This document shows, piece after piece, positions 31,612 through 45,500 of a DNA stretch of 64,000 nucleotides; the first letter of the stretch is position 1; each line of letters begins with the position of its first letter. This DNA comes from Conus ventricosus (lineage: Eukaryota > Mollusca > Gastropoda > Neogastropoda > Conidae). Location: positions 55,870,223 through 55,934,222 of the forward strand of contig CM031600.1 in assembly GCA_018398815.1 (NCBI GenBank). The letters run 5' to 3'. A model generated the notes under the pieces. It saw only the letters and a list, made by a program, of their open reading frames with translations. It did not search any database and was not told the DNA's origin. The position numbers and the translations under genes were made by a program.

Positions 31612-32483
31612 CAAGAGTCCAAGGTATCAATATAATCTTTTTTTTAATTGTTTAATTTTTAGGAAAATCAGACATTGTCAGCTTGTTTATTGAAAATGAA
31701 CCGGCAATAACTGTCCACGCCTAACTTGCGGTGTTGTCAATAAATGTTACTGTCTTGGAACATATGTGTGGGTTTGTGTACAGACTGGACAATTGTTATG
31801 CTAGAGTATGATTGTGTGTGTGTGCATGAGATCACTCTGAATTCAATACAAACGTCTTTCAGTACAGTAACATATATATTTAACAACAGTTGGTCAAACA
31901 AAATGTTTGGAACTTGACAAGACAAGCAGTTTTCATCAGATAACACACGTAAATTCTATAACAACACATGTTATTACTTGTATCACCCTCACTCCCCAGA
32001 AGTAAAATATCAATATCAACACATAAATGTTCACAGCAACTTAGCTGGATAATGTATGCATTTACCATCAATCCCATCAAAGTCACTTAATGTTTGGAGT
32101 GTAACTCAACAACTTAAGCATGACAATAATGCATTGTCAAGCACCTCTGGGAATATTTGGAATGATGGTACTGTATCAACAATGTACTTGTATGCATGCA
32201 CATATTCTAAAGAAATATTGCACAACACACCAGTTGTAACAAAGACAGACTGCATTAAAAAAAAAAATTATGCAAACATATAGGGCAAATGCACTCGTTC
32301 ATGTTTTCTTTAATGAGATGGAGGTTAGGAAGGGGTAGGGTGTCGGCACAAAAAATGTAAAGAATGTTTATCTAAAGAAGAAAATGAGAGCGGAAAAAAG
32401 TCTGCATCGAAACTACAGTGTGCATGAAAGCGTCAATTAGTTGGTAATGTGCATTTTATAATGAACTGGATATTTTCATCATT

Positions 32484-32489
32484 TTTATT
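32484..32489 (-). promoter_or_regulatory. Possible SMC6 poly(A) signal
   Basis: AATAAA on the - strand about 515 bp past the SMC6 stop. Chosen only by position; other AT-rich sites exist. Confidence 0.3.
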
Positions 32490-33004
32490 CATTTTCTTTC
32501 TTTGCAAATAGTAACATAAGTTGCTTGGACAGTACAACACAGCGGAAATGAAATATGCCCTAACTTTCCTCTGCCATTACAGAAAACGAAAAAATAAGCC
32601 ACATACCCATTTACTATCTGACTAGAATGCAACACAAGCAGAAATGTCTGAACTGAAATGAAAGACTGGAAAAGATGTTGGGTTGACAACAGATGGGAGG
32701 AAAAAAAGAAGATGAACTTTGATAAACATTCTTAGGTTTACATCACAATGGAGAGCAGATCTCAATATAAAATTATCCTGGTTGGACTGAAGTACTCTTA
32801 ACCTTCCTCCATCACTGCACTAAGAAATGATCTGAAATGATTTACCAATCTCTTGATCAGGTGTGTATTTTAGAAGCAGGCTTGTGACAACTTTTGTTGT
32901 TCATAACTTTCTCAGTTTCTTCTAACACCAATCATTTTAAGGTTCCTCATGCTGGTTCATCACACTCGCAACAGCAGAAATGCCACAGGTCAACAATTTT
33001 CCTG

Positions 33005-33137
33005 TTAATTTTCGTCCTCGTCCTCGTCAGCAGCATTTCTGTGATTCTGGAAAGACAATGTGGTCTGGCCTTTGGAGCGGTCTGGGTCAGGCATTTGGAA
33101 AATACGTGGTCGTCCAACCACACTGTTGCTGAGCTGA
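33005..33137 (-). CDS. SMC6: SMC6 last exon
   Basis: Acceptor ATTTTGCAG|TCAGC; the first base completes Ser (AG+T). It encodes [20 protein letters not shown] and [13 protein letters not shown], then TAA (33007-33005). Homologues also end with a DPER/GQTTL segment and an acidic tail. Confidence 0.92.
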
Positions 33138-34848
33138 CTGCAAAATGGCAATCATAGTTCCTGTTGTAGGTGATGCCAGTAAACAAGTTTACTCAAATAT
33201 ATGAAATCAAGATGTTATTCAGCAAGTATACAGCATCATATAAAGGTTGCTGCAGAAGAACAAAAATATGAAAGTGATATCAATATTAAAATGCCTGGGA
33301 GACAAGAATTTCTGTTTGGAAACCTTAAGCATTACAAAAACATTCCTTACATATGACAGGCTGAGGCAAAGAATTGCTCTGTTTCAAGTAAATAAAACTC
33401 GGATACAGTATATGTAAGATAGCAAAACGACCCTCTGCTTGCAATCAAATTCATGGCGTTTCATCCCATGGTTACTTCCTCAGCTTATTAATAAATATGG
33501 AGCTTTAAAGATTATATGTTTGATATTAAATTAACAGAAAAAACAAGACAGGGAGATGACAGAAGAGATGTAGGGAGAAAATGGAGCGATGTCAAATAGA
33601 ACAGATAGACCCATAATGTGCATACAAACCTCATATCCTGGGGCGTAAGAAAGATGAACTGTTTGCTTGTCTGATTTCGAGTCATTTGTAACATCATGTC
33701 CATGGAAATGCGACGATTCACCAGATCCTGTAGAGGAATTGAACAAAAATGAAATGAAATTAGATTTGACTATGAAACTTGAACCAATGCTATCTAGTTG
33801 AAAGAAATCAAAAGTAATAACTGGTTTCTGTTGTTAATTCACTTTTCAATCCCCCCTTCATAGTATTTGTCTGTCACAAGAAAGAAAAAGCGCGTACCTT
33901 GGCGTTTTATGTTTTAAATTACATATTTCAATGATTTCTGAATTACTTGCATTACAACAGTCATGTCCGTCATGTTCTCAAAATTAAAACCTAAGATTAA
34001 ACTCAAACAAATGGATAAAAAATATCAGAATGAATGAATAATTCCTTGGAAGACCAAATTAATATCTATTAAACTCTGTTTCAAGCTGTTCATTGCCAAT
34101 ACTGAAACTTCAGTTTGGCCAATACAGATGATTTTTTTTGACAAACTACAGACACAATGTGCTATGAGTGATGAAGAAGCCTGTAGCATGTGATATATCC
34201 AAGCATGTGACAGAATGCTAGATGAATGAGGATCATGTTTTAGGTGAAGAAGGGCAGCTGCCTGAAAGGGAATAATGGAGCTCTACTCTTGAAGAATTGG
34301 GATAGGGAAGCCTTATGAAAGGCCGAACTGTTTACAGGTAGGTGGCTTTACTGGTATGGACTTTTAACATACTGCTGTCACTAGACTACCATTGGGAAAA
34401 AAACACAAAAAAAACGCTGGTGGATCTTCCAAGTAATAAACCTCCTGGTGCTTTTTAGGTCTTAAAAGTGCAAATATTATTTCTGGAAAAGAGCCTCAAT
34501 GAGAGGATATGAATGAACTAACTGCATCAACTTCTAATGTGATGCCTGCCATGCTCCCTTAGGTAGCAAAAGGCCCAGGATATATACTGCATGTGTTCAT
34601 TACTTCTGGGGTGTGTATGTGGAGATTCACAACAAATAGTGGTAAAAAAAAGAGGATACCATCCCCATTAATTGGACAACATATCCTAGTTCCAATATAC
34701 ATTCAATTTTTTGGCCTGCCTTTCTCTCAGACGATTTCATCTGGGATAATTTGGTTCTTTCCAGCTTCATCCTAGAATCCAACTGAACATTTCTTTCTTA
34801 GTATTTTGTCATAGTTACTACAGCAGCTGTTGTTATCTTTCATTGGGT

Positions 34849-34882
<34 letters not shown>

Positions 34883-37800
34883 GGTGTGTGTGTGTGTGTG
34901 AGCACAGGTTGAAAAAAAGGGAGAAGCAGATTTGTGCAAAAAGCATATCGGATCTGAAGGAACTGAGATCACTGAGCATGTTCTCTGTCAGTATTTTCTA
35001 GCGTAAAATCAAGGCTATGACTGGAGTAACAAACAGCACTAAGTAACCTTCCAGCGTCATTTTATAAAGTATGTGATGGAACATTTGATAAAAATATTAA
35101 AAGTTCCATTGCCTATTGGCCATACAATAAGTGAACTGTTCAGAGTTTCACCAAGGCTGGGGCACACAAGTGAAGGTGAGGTCCACTGTTGTCCTTGTGC
35201 AGCCCTGACCTTCCCTGACCTAAATCTGTTGCCCACGAACAGCTGGCTGGACAAAGACTTTCAAGCCATAAAAATTCTACCCACATAAATGGTTTGAACT
35301 TGCTACACTCGGCTCCAAAGACAAATACACTGTACATTTGAGTACAAGCCCCTCAGAAGTACAGTGAAACCTAAAAAATAATTACCATCTCATTTGGCTC
35401 CCTCCAATTCAATGGACCCACCCCCTTCCTTCTACACATCCTTTTTTTTCTTCTGTTTGTTACAATAATTACCATCTTTTTTGACTCCATCCAGTTCAAC
35501 TGGACCCCCCCCCCCCCCCCCCCTCCACACACACGCTTGTTTTTTAAAATTTTGGTTGTTTGTTAAAGGGGCAATATTTTCTTCTTTGTCTATGCTGAAC
35601 CGACGTTGTTAAGCAAGATTCTCTCCACTTAAGATCCACTTTTTTCCTTTCAGGTTTTCTATAGATCATGCAAGATAGACTCCACTTCATCATTTGTAAC
35701 ATACTGATTTTAGCCTCACCATGTAGACATCAAATTCATCCAGACAGCGGAATGGCGATTCCATGGCACTCCACAGGCTGAGAATGAAGCAAACTGTGGA
35801 GAAGGACCGCTCTCCTCCAGACAGAGATTTCAGGTCGTTGCCGACTTCAGAATCTTCTGTTGGTGCCACCTTCACTCATACCATGCACGACATCAAGTTA
35901 TGAACAAAACCAAGCAAAACCCATGGCATTTACACAAATACTGGCAGGTCAGCCCAGCACCACATCTTACTCTGGAACTTTTCTTATGAGTTCAGATATT
36001 CATTGGTCCCTGCATGTTGGGAAAATTAAAAAAAAAATTCCTCAGATTAAAAAAACCACCACCACCACCTTTGTTGGCAGCTACAGCACATGCTCTTTCT
36101 AGTCCCCATAATGTACAAATCTATATATATTCAACCCTACCACTGATGAACCTGTTGCCACTATTAATAATAATAATAATAGTGATTATTTATACGCACA
36201 CACCTTCTTGTCAAGAAGCTCGTGGCGTTTACAATGGCATTTCGTGCATATATACTCATACGTAGCAAACTCACAATCCACATACTCACAATACAAAATA
36301 GTAATAAAATAAGGGATAAGAAATATACAATGATAACTAACTGTACATGGTTAAGGTGTCTGAAACTCAATAATGTATAACACTCATCAAAATCAGTCAT
36401 TATGTACATGTGCAAAGCAAGCAGCTGCATCTCACTAGCGAGCGGGAAAGGCGGATCGAAAGAGGTGGGTCTTAAGGGAGCTTTTGAACTGTGTCAGGGA
36501 ATTAGAATTTCGTACATGGAGAGGCAGGCTGTTCCATGTTATAGGGCCGATGTAAGAGAAGGCACGCTGTCCTGAGTTTTCTTGTTGCGTCGGGGAACCT
36601 TGAACATTTTAGTGTCAGTAGATGAACAGAGAGATCTAGAGGGGGTGTAGACTGTGAGAATTTCTTTGAGTGCGTGCGGTGCGGTTTGGTTGATGACGTT
36701 GAAACACATAATGCTAAGTTTATAATCTATTCTCTGGGCGATGGGGAGCCAATGCAGGGCTCGAAGGAGTGGAGTGGTGTGAGTTCTCTTGGGACATCTA
36801 AAAACTAACCTAGCAGCACTATTTTGAACTTTTTGGAGCTTGTTTAGCAGAGTGTCAGGGATGCCGGCAACAAGAGAATTTCCATAGTCAAGACGAGACA
36901 GAACAAGTGAAGTAACAAGAGTCTGAGTGGCCTGTTGTGAAAGATAGTGGCGAATAGTGCTAATTTTCCTTAACTCGTGATACGCTACCTGACAAACTTT
37001 GTTTACATGAGGTTTCATGGACAGATCTTCATCAAACATGACTCCTAGGTTCCTTACAGATGTGGAGAATGCTATTTCGCTGTGACCAATAGTGATTTTG
37101 AGGGCCTGGTCCGATTCACCCCTACCGCCAACCAGGAGAGCTTCTGTCTTTGAATCATTTAGTTGGAGCTTGTTCTGGGTCATCCACCGTTTCACGTCAG
37201 AGATGCAGTTTTCACTGGTAGAAAGAAGTCTATGGATTTGATTGGGATAAGAAGAGTTGTAGAGCTGAGTATCATCAGCAAATTCACTGTGAGAGACTGA
37301 ATGACTATCAATTACGTTGGGAAGTGGTTGTGTGTACAGTAGAAACAGCAGAGGGCCCAGAACTGAGCCCTGTGGAACTCCAAACTTGAGAGGTGTAGGT
37401 TTAGAAACAAAAGCCTGGATCGAAACGGTCTGCCTACGTCCAGAGAGGTATGATTGCAGGAAAGAAAGCGCTACGTTATCAATGCCAAAACGTGTCTGAG
37501 ACGGGTGAGAAGAATTCCATGATCTATGGTGTCAAACGCGGCACTCAGATCTAACAGCGTGAGAAGGGAGACTTTGGAATCGTCCGAAGCAACAAGAAGG
37601 TCGTTTAGAACGCGGAGGAGAGCGGTTTCAGTGGAATGATGAGCACGGTACGCAGACTGAAAACGCGCCAAAAGGTCATACCTAGACACGTGCTCCAGCA
37701 TCTGCTGCAAAGCTAACTTCTCTAACAATTTCGAAAGAAATGAAAGGTTGGAGACTGGTCTATAATTGCTGAGCTTGTTTGGGTCCAGATCCTGCTTCTT

Positions 37801-39485
37801 CAAAAGCGGCTTAACTATAGCTTGCTTAAAAAAACACTATTCTTGAAAGGAACAAAAGATTTCTCTACCAAACTTTTCTATTGCTACAATTTGGGGAGTA
37901 AAAGAAGATACTCTCTCCTCTCACATCTGTCCAGGGCACCATATTCGGAAGCTCCCATTGTATGGCCAAAAAATACTTTTTATCACTCAAAAAGTGAGGG
38001 TAAACTTGTACGTCACCACAGCTCAATGAAATGATCATTTTGTGTGCACATCATTAGCACAACTTCTAGCATGTCCACTTCTGGTCTATGTGTGTGACTT
38101 GGTGTAAACTCACACTGATGCTAATTACGGATTTTGTCTTTTGCAACATATGCATGCATATTTTGTACCTTTGATTCTTGTTCAGTTTTGCACATTGATT
38201 TCTTGCTTGTATTTTTGACACAATCCATTGTCAGGTTTGGCCTTGCCAAAGGATCTTTTAGGAGCTTGCATTCACAGCTTTGTAATAGCCTTTTCAAAGA
38301 CAACAATATTAGTTACAACATTCTGAACTGCCATATTCATTTTTAAAAAATGAAATTTCCTCTTTCCAAAAAAGTAGTAGTTTGCACTTTCACAGAAAAT
38401 TAAGTTTGTTGGTTGGTTGCCGTTTGTCATCTTGCAAGCTTTCTCAGTGGTGGTTATACTGTCATTCTGCTCATTCTGGCTCTCCCCTGCACAGCCACAC
38501 CAAGGAAGGGCCTGCACCCCTAGCATTCCACATAAAGCAGTCGTGAAGTAAGTGCCATGAGGCCACTCCACACAACACAACAGCACTGCACTGCAGCCAA
38601 GTCACTTTGCTGTTGTTTTGCCTGTTCTGATCCAACATACCAAGGAAACATCTTTCTAGGCCCCCTTCTGACAATAATGACCGACTGGTTGTAGAGCCAG
38701 TCTTAATGAGCTTCCCCTTCCACGAAGCACCACCATGTCTATCCAACATTAGTTCTCCTGAACTTGCTGATATTAAAGACTTGAACTCATCAGAGTAGTG
38801 TTTAACGACTTGCAGAATTAAACCTTACTCTGCCGATGATAAACGAGAACAATAAATACCATGTAATTCAGTTCCATTCTGATCTTACAGTACATGACAG
38901 AGCTGTAACACACACTTGCTTTCATAATACATCCTGGCATCGACTAGGCCCAAGAGATACAGACACAATACTGGTCAGGAAAATTCTCAAGAGACACAAC
39001 TTGACGGTGTGGATCCAGTCCCCACTTCCCCATCCCTCTAAGCCTCGGCACTCTGCACTCATGGGTATGCTCCTACCGGGGTGGAAAAATCCTGCAAATC
39101 AAATGCCTCTGATGCAATCTGAACCCACGATCTCCAAGCCTGTAGCCCACCATGCTAACCACTGTCCTAAAAAGCTGGTGAATTTCTGTCATAATAGCCC
39201 AGCCCACCACCACACAGGGCCTTTTCTGGGTTGTCACCAAGGTGAAAAAACCCATTTCTATCTTAAAAACGAATGGTAATATTTACCCACATGTACCAAC
39301 ATATAACAATGGAGCTAAACTATTGATATCTTAAGCTGGTAACAGAATACTGTGCTTGGGGTGCCAACCCTTCCACATAACTTTTCACCCACCCCCAAAA
39401 CTGCCAAATTTAAACAAGCAACAAAACAAAACAAAATCCAGACAGACAACACACACGCAAAGAAAATGAACCAAAATTTACCTTA

Positions 39486-39517
<32 letters not shown>

Positions 39518-42500
39518 CCATAAAGGCAGACAGACGCAGCAGAATGGAAACAAGTACACAGCCCAGTTGCCAGACTACCACAGAATGGCTGGCATGTTTT
39601 GAACTGTGACCAGACATGAAAGTGTAGAACAACTTTCCAGAACAAAGACTGGAGAAGGCTGAAAAACACCAGATGCACATAAAGACACAGTACTGGAAAG
39701 TAACAGAAAAGGGGAAACTACAAGCATAGAATATGCAGGAGGAGAAACATTTGTTACAAAAGAGCCTCATTACCCCCACTGGAACATGGCTGATGAAAAT
39801 TATGGTACTTGCATCATATGTTATCTACTATCCTTCCTTTCCCCTGGAAACCATTTGGTTAGACAGCATACACCTCCAAAATTTTAGTGGAGTTCAGCAG
39901 GGGACTTGCAGGGGATCCATACAATGGCAGGATGAAGGGCACAGGGTAGGTACGAAGGAAGGGGGAATAGCATGCAAATACCATTCCAAATGTCAATTTT
40001 TAAGGGTGGCAAGCCAAAATCCCACTAACTATGTTCATATCTGCATTCAGACCAGTCTTGTGATGTTTCATGGTAATACAACTAATGACAAATGTCTACA
40101 ATGTAGTCTGCATTTGCAGTTGACACTACAAGTTCACACTTCTGACAATATGTTGATGATCAGTCAATTCTTTAGTGGTCTACAGTACCCCCACCCCACC
40201 CTTTTCTCCCCTCTCCCTCCATCTCCCTCTTGCCTCTCAATTCACTTTCCCATCTACCTGTCTGTTACAGCCATATCAGATTCAAAGCATAAGTGAACAG
40301 AACTCATTCTGACTGGCCGATTGAGTGCAATAATTGCATTCATTTGTTTAAAGAGACCCAGTGATTCTGAACACAAAGTATGTTTCTTCATACTTATATG
40401 TGCCATACAACCCACTTCTTTTCAGTCGTAGTATTCCATATGTGTGGCACATCTTCCACATCATGAATCTGACATTCCATCACTTAAAAATAACAATAAT
40501 TTAAAAAAAAACTTTGTGATTAAGAAAACAACACTTTTCAAGCACTTTCATCAAAACATTACATTTCAGCACAAACAGGTTAAAAATGAAAACACTCTAA
40601 AGAAAGTAAACTCATACACCAGAGCAAGCACTTTCTCTTTCCCTATTCACACACACACAGTACCAAATTAATCAGAATACAAACATACATACACAAATAT
40701 ATACTCACAAGCACACATGTACCAACACAACAGATGACTGCAAAACAATACTGCTGAATTCTGAACATTCACAGCAAGACTTCCTGATGAGCAAGTTTAG
40801 AATCGTGTTTTAAAAATACATTTCCAAATTCAAAGATCAGGAAGAGAAATGGCGAAACTGCATATTGTAGTTTAAGAATGAGTGAGTGAAATACAAACAG
40901 CAAACTGTAATTCAATGCATGCCTGAACTTGAAGCCAATGACAGGTTTTGTGTAAATTGAACAGATTTGAAAACAAAACAAGCAGCCAAGTCTTAGATCA
41001 TCTAAGTTTTTTCTCTTGAAAATATACAGGAGTTTGAAAGTTAGAAATCAAATAGGTCCTGATTTTGTTAGATCTTTTTTCTGTAATTTTAAAGTCAACT
41101 CTAGTTGGATCTGCCTTTCTTATGTCCAACAGCAAGCCCCAATTTTCTAACTCAGCCCTCCTCCAGTCAATAAAAAACAAACCTTAACTTGGGCAAGTGA
41201 TAAGCCAATTTTTTCCTGATTTTGTTTTTAACTGTTGGGAACTGATTTTTCTTTCCTCTTAATCGGTTTCTTTATAATCTAAGACCATCTTTAGCTCACA
41301 CACTAAACATGTGTGAGCTATTATGTCAGAAGCAAATGCTAGCAACAATTTCACACAAAGTGTAAGCCAAGCAAATGTTTTGTTAATGCCTTGGGCCTCT
41401 CATGTACACTCATTGTACTCTGCAAATATTGGACAGCTTTCAACTACATGGGTCAGCAAATAGACACAAATTTACCCCATGTATCCAAGAGCTAAGCTTC
41501 ACAAGGATAATAACCACTTCAGTAAATTCTGCATCCAGGTACTATAATTTGTTTGTGACTTCATTTGGCAGCTCAGTACAATGTTATTCCTCCCACAACT
41601 CAAAGGTAGTCACTCCCAGTGATCTGGCCAACTGTCAGTAATCTGAATGTGCACAGTTAATTGTCATAGATGCCTTCCATTCTCTGTGTGTGTGTGCACA
41701 TTTGGGTGCATATACATGTGTGTGTGTGAGAGACAGAGAAAGAGAGAGTGTGAGTGTGTATATGTGTGAGAGACAGAGAGAGTGAGAGAGAGAAGAGCTA
41801 GTATGTGTAAGTGTGTGTGTGTGTTGTGTGTGTGTGTGAGATAGAGAGAGAGAAGGTGAGCTCGAGTCACAGTGGGGAAGGGGGGTTGACAGGGGAGAAT
41901 AAGAGGACAATTAGGAATGGAGGTGGGTAAAGGAGTGCTGTGCTACATTTGTTCATGTTTTTACTTCATAATGTCTGTAATGTTTGCAGTTAAACGTCAC
42001 TCTCGAGTTCCGAATAAGGGTCCGAAAAGGTGTCAAACTAATATCGATTCCATCTGTGGAGTGAACAATGTATGTTTGAAACTGTTTTGTGACTGACATT
42101 CTCCAGTTCTGAATCATGGGAGGCAAGGTGCTAAATTGAGATCAACTCACATATGGGCCAAGCAAAAACAAAATAGGCGAATAAATTGAATGTCCTCATG
42201 GCCACTCTATCCTTGTCAGCTAATCCGATCCAGGAGCTTGGGACAATACATGTTACTGATGACACAAGGCATCACTGCTCAATTTTTCTTTGATTTTTCT
42301 CTATCAAATAATTTTTCTCAAAAGTTTTTTCAAACACTATTTAGTAATAATTATGGTATACATGGTCGAACGATTTTTCTACAGCACATACGGAAAAACT
42401 GTACATGTAAACAAGACTGCATTGAGAGAATGAATGAATATGAAACCATCCTATTTGTATAGCCTGTTGCACAATTCACAGACAGCATGCATTATGTACA

Positions 42501-45500
42501 GTCTGTCGCCCTGTTCATACAAAGGCATGCGCAACCATCCCATTTGCAAAGTCGGTCACCCTGTTCATCGATAAGCATGCAACAATTTCACTTGCATTTT
42601 CTTTGCTCTGTTCATAGATAAGCTCAAGACCAAAGAAATTGTCTGCAATTTCAAAACATTCAGCAAGAAAATGAAGGTAAAGGGAAACTACTACTCTTGT
42701 TAAAAATCATGATAACCATCTATGTGCACAAAAGACTATGCTGTGAGTAAAACCACTTTCTTTGGAGAAAAAAAAAAGAAAACAAAGGCAAAAAATACCA
42801 CTTTCAAATACGTATATTTGATTGTCATAAGAAGTGAACAGGGATTCAAGACTGCCACTCTCCCTCTTTCTTGAATATCATTTCGATATTTTGAACATCT
42901 TGTTCTACTTTGTTTTTACACTGTTGAGCTAATCTTGAGATTGTTTATTTACTTATCTTTGGGCAAGATGCAAAAACGACTTTATGGGCTTATTCGTTTC
43001 GCTTAATAAAAAAGAAGAAAAGATTCATTCATTCTCTCTCTCTCTCCCACAGCACACAGAAAGTGCAGAAACCCTATTGCCTCCAGAATAGGGCAGACTG
43101 TCTTTCATTTGATCTCAGATCTTATCTGATGACCTTTGACATAGATCTGTGTACACCATGCATTTTTGCAGTCTTTTGGTGGTGGTGTTCCAAGAACTGT
43201 GTGTTCAAGTTTCACCAATATCTGAGCACTAACAAAGCTCCATCCATCTTTCATAATGTGTAGGAGCTTTAACAGAACAAGGCTACAGCTGACATAGATT
43301 AACATGAAATTTACTGCACCAGAGAATCATGAAAGAAGACACTAACTGTTATTTCTTTTACGTTAACAGATGTTTTCCTCTGTGCAAAACTGAAGCAGTA
43401 GATGATGAATGGTGTTTTGAGGGAAAGCAGCCCTGCACATGCCATGCACTATTTTATGAATGGTGCACCAACATTAAACTAATTAACTACAAAAAAGCAT
43501 CACACTTGAATTTGGGTGTGGCAGAAAATGAAGGATGCTCAACCCTTTTCTATTTACGCATCACACTTGAATTTGGGTGTGGCAGAAAATGAATGATGCT
43601 CAACCCTTTTCTATTTACTCTGGGTGCCATTGGACGGCCATAAATTGGTTCAGCATATTCCCTCCATCCACAGATGGCAGCACCTATAACTTGAACAGAG
43701 TGGATTTTTTTTCCAGTCACACTCTAGGCCACCCTTTCTGCACTGAACATGAAGGAAACTTTCCTCTGAAAAACTGAAATGTCTGTGAAGTATTGATGCT
43801 ACTTAAACGCTAATCACAGCGGTGTTTGAAATCTAGCCCATTCTCATATTTCCTGCTGAAAAAAAATAATTGCTGCTGAAAATGAGGCAGTGGAATGAGC
43901 AGACGAAGGGAAACTAGATAAATGGAAAAGTATGAGCGGAAAATTGTACTTGACAGACGTTTCCTTTGGTCTGGGTGAATAGTCATGTGATTAATAAATA
44001 ATCAGAAGAGATCAGTCAAATGATGCAGTGCTTTAAGCTCTACAGTGACAAGCATGCAGAGGCAATGGTGAGTAAAGACAACTGGCAAACTAACCAAACT
44101 GTTTAATCTATGAGAATTAAATCAAGCTTTGATATTTCAACCAGCAAAGTAACCAAACTGCTTATCTGTGACAATTAAATTAAACTTTGATATTTCTATG
44201 AATGATACAGAAAAAGTTGTGATGGCAGTTATACACAACAATTTAGCTGATTTTGTGAAGATCTGTACACTCAGACCTCCACTTGTTCAGCTAATGATTC
44301 TTACTCTGGCAGTATGGGCATCACTTCAGTGAACTGCCGTGAGATGGGAACATGAACATAAGTTCAGGTAGGAAAGGCCAGTTTTTCTTCCTGACTCACA
44401 AGCATGAGCTGCATGTAAGCTGTGATTGTTTACAAGAAGCACAGTGCCACCATGATTTAACTTGCTAATGCATCACGACAGTGAACAGCTGAATGTCACA
44501 TGAAAAAATGGTAAATAAACTGACATGCAAATCCAAACCCAATGCCTCTGCCAAATATGATTTCTCAGTGATAAACACTAACTAAAAAGGCTTGTGCATC
44601 ATATGGAAAACTGTTCGTTTTGAAAATGAAAGTGAAATTAAAAGTGAACGTTACAAAGTCTGTATGCAAGCAGCTGCATGAGCAAGAGGGTTATGGATAC
44701 ACAGATTTACTCCTGATTCTTCTTTCTGTACAGCAGATCCTCTATGCTGCAAATTTCTCCAGACTACAAATAATTTGGGACTACAAATAATTTGGGCATG
44801 TGGCATGTAAGGTTTCTTTTCCTACAAAGAAACAATGTTCAAAACTACACTAAAATGAATGAAGTCTTTGGGGTAATCTACCAAGCCAGTGCAGCAAGTA
44901 CTGAACTCCTCAAAGGCTTAACTCAGAGATGCATAACCCCAGCTTGTCTCTTACCCCTACCCGAGCTCAGGCTCTACCTATATTTAGAAAGTGTACTATG
45001 AATGATGTAAGAAAGTGAGAGTCAGCTGCCGAAACTGGCAGGGAACTCTTAAGTTTGAATGTGTGGCAGGAAAAGCTGAAATATCATTGTATACATTCTA
45101 CAAAGGATCTGTAAAACTTTAATGAATGTCTAGATTATATTCTTGTGGAGCCAGGTTGACAGTGCTGACCGAACTGTGTGTAATTTTGTAAGAAATCACT
45201 TAAAATTTAATATACAGGGACTCCAGTTTACTTCTTCAGGTCTTCCAGATCAGACTATGCTCAAGGTCTCTCATACCATTTGTGATGAATGTTGCTGCTC
45301 TGTGTTGGACAGCCAGTATCACACTGATCTTGCCTACCCTAGTGGGGTTCCAGACAGAACTGAAGTGTTCCAGATGAAGGTAAACTACAATGAGGTTTTT
45401 CCTTAAAAAAAACCCAAACAATATCAATGCACAGTAGGTGTACAGGGACATCCTATAATCTGTGGTTCCTTGCACTCGCTGTTGACAGTTAAAACTTTAA

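Larger units (their letters stand above)
31531..33064. repeat. Contig-end duplicate, copy 2 (right of gap)
   Basis: Second copy of 29013-30530. It holds a partial, error-rich ATP5F1D exon 4 (31531-31611) and the intact SMC6 last exon. Sequence quality falls towards the gap in each copy: the SMC6 end is poor in copy 1 and the ATP5F1D end is poor in copy 2. Confidence 0.9.

Noticed and set aside
30341..31693. Long open frames of 350-450 codons crossing 30531-31530
   Set aside because: They are open only because the gap is filled with N; no coding evidence.
39733..40296. 187-codon ORF as a host gene
   Set aside because: No domain, low-complexity C-terminus, no splice context; consistent with chance in an intron.
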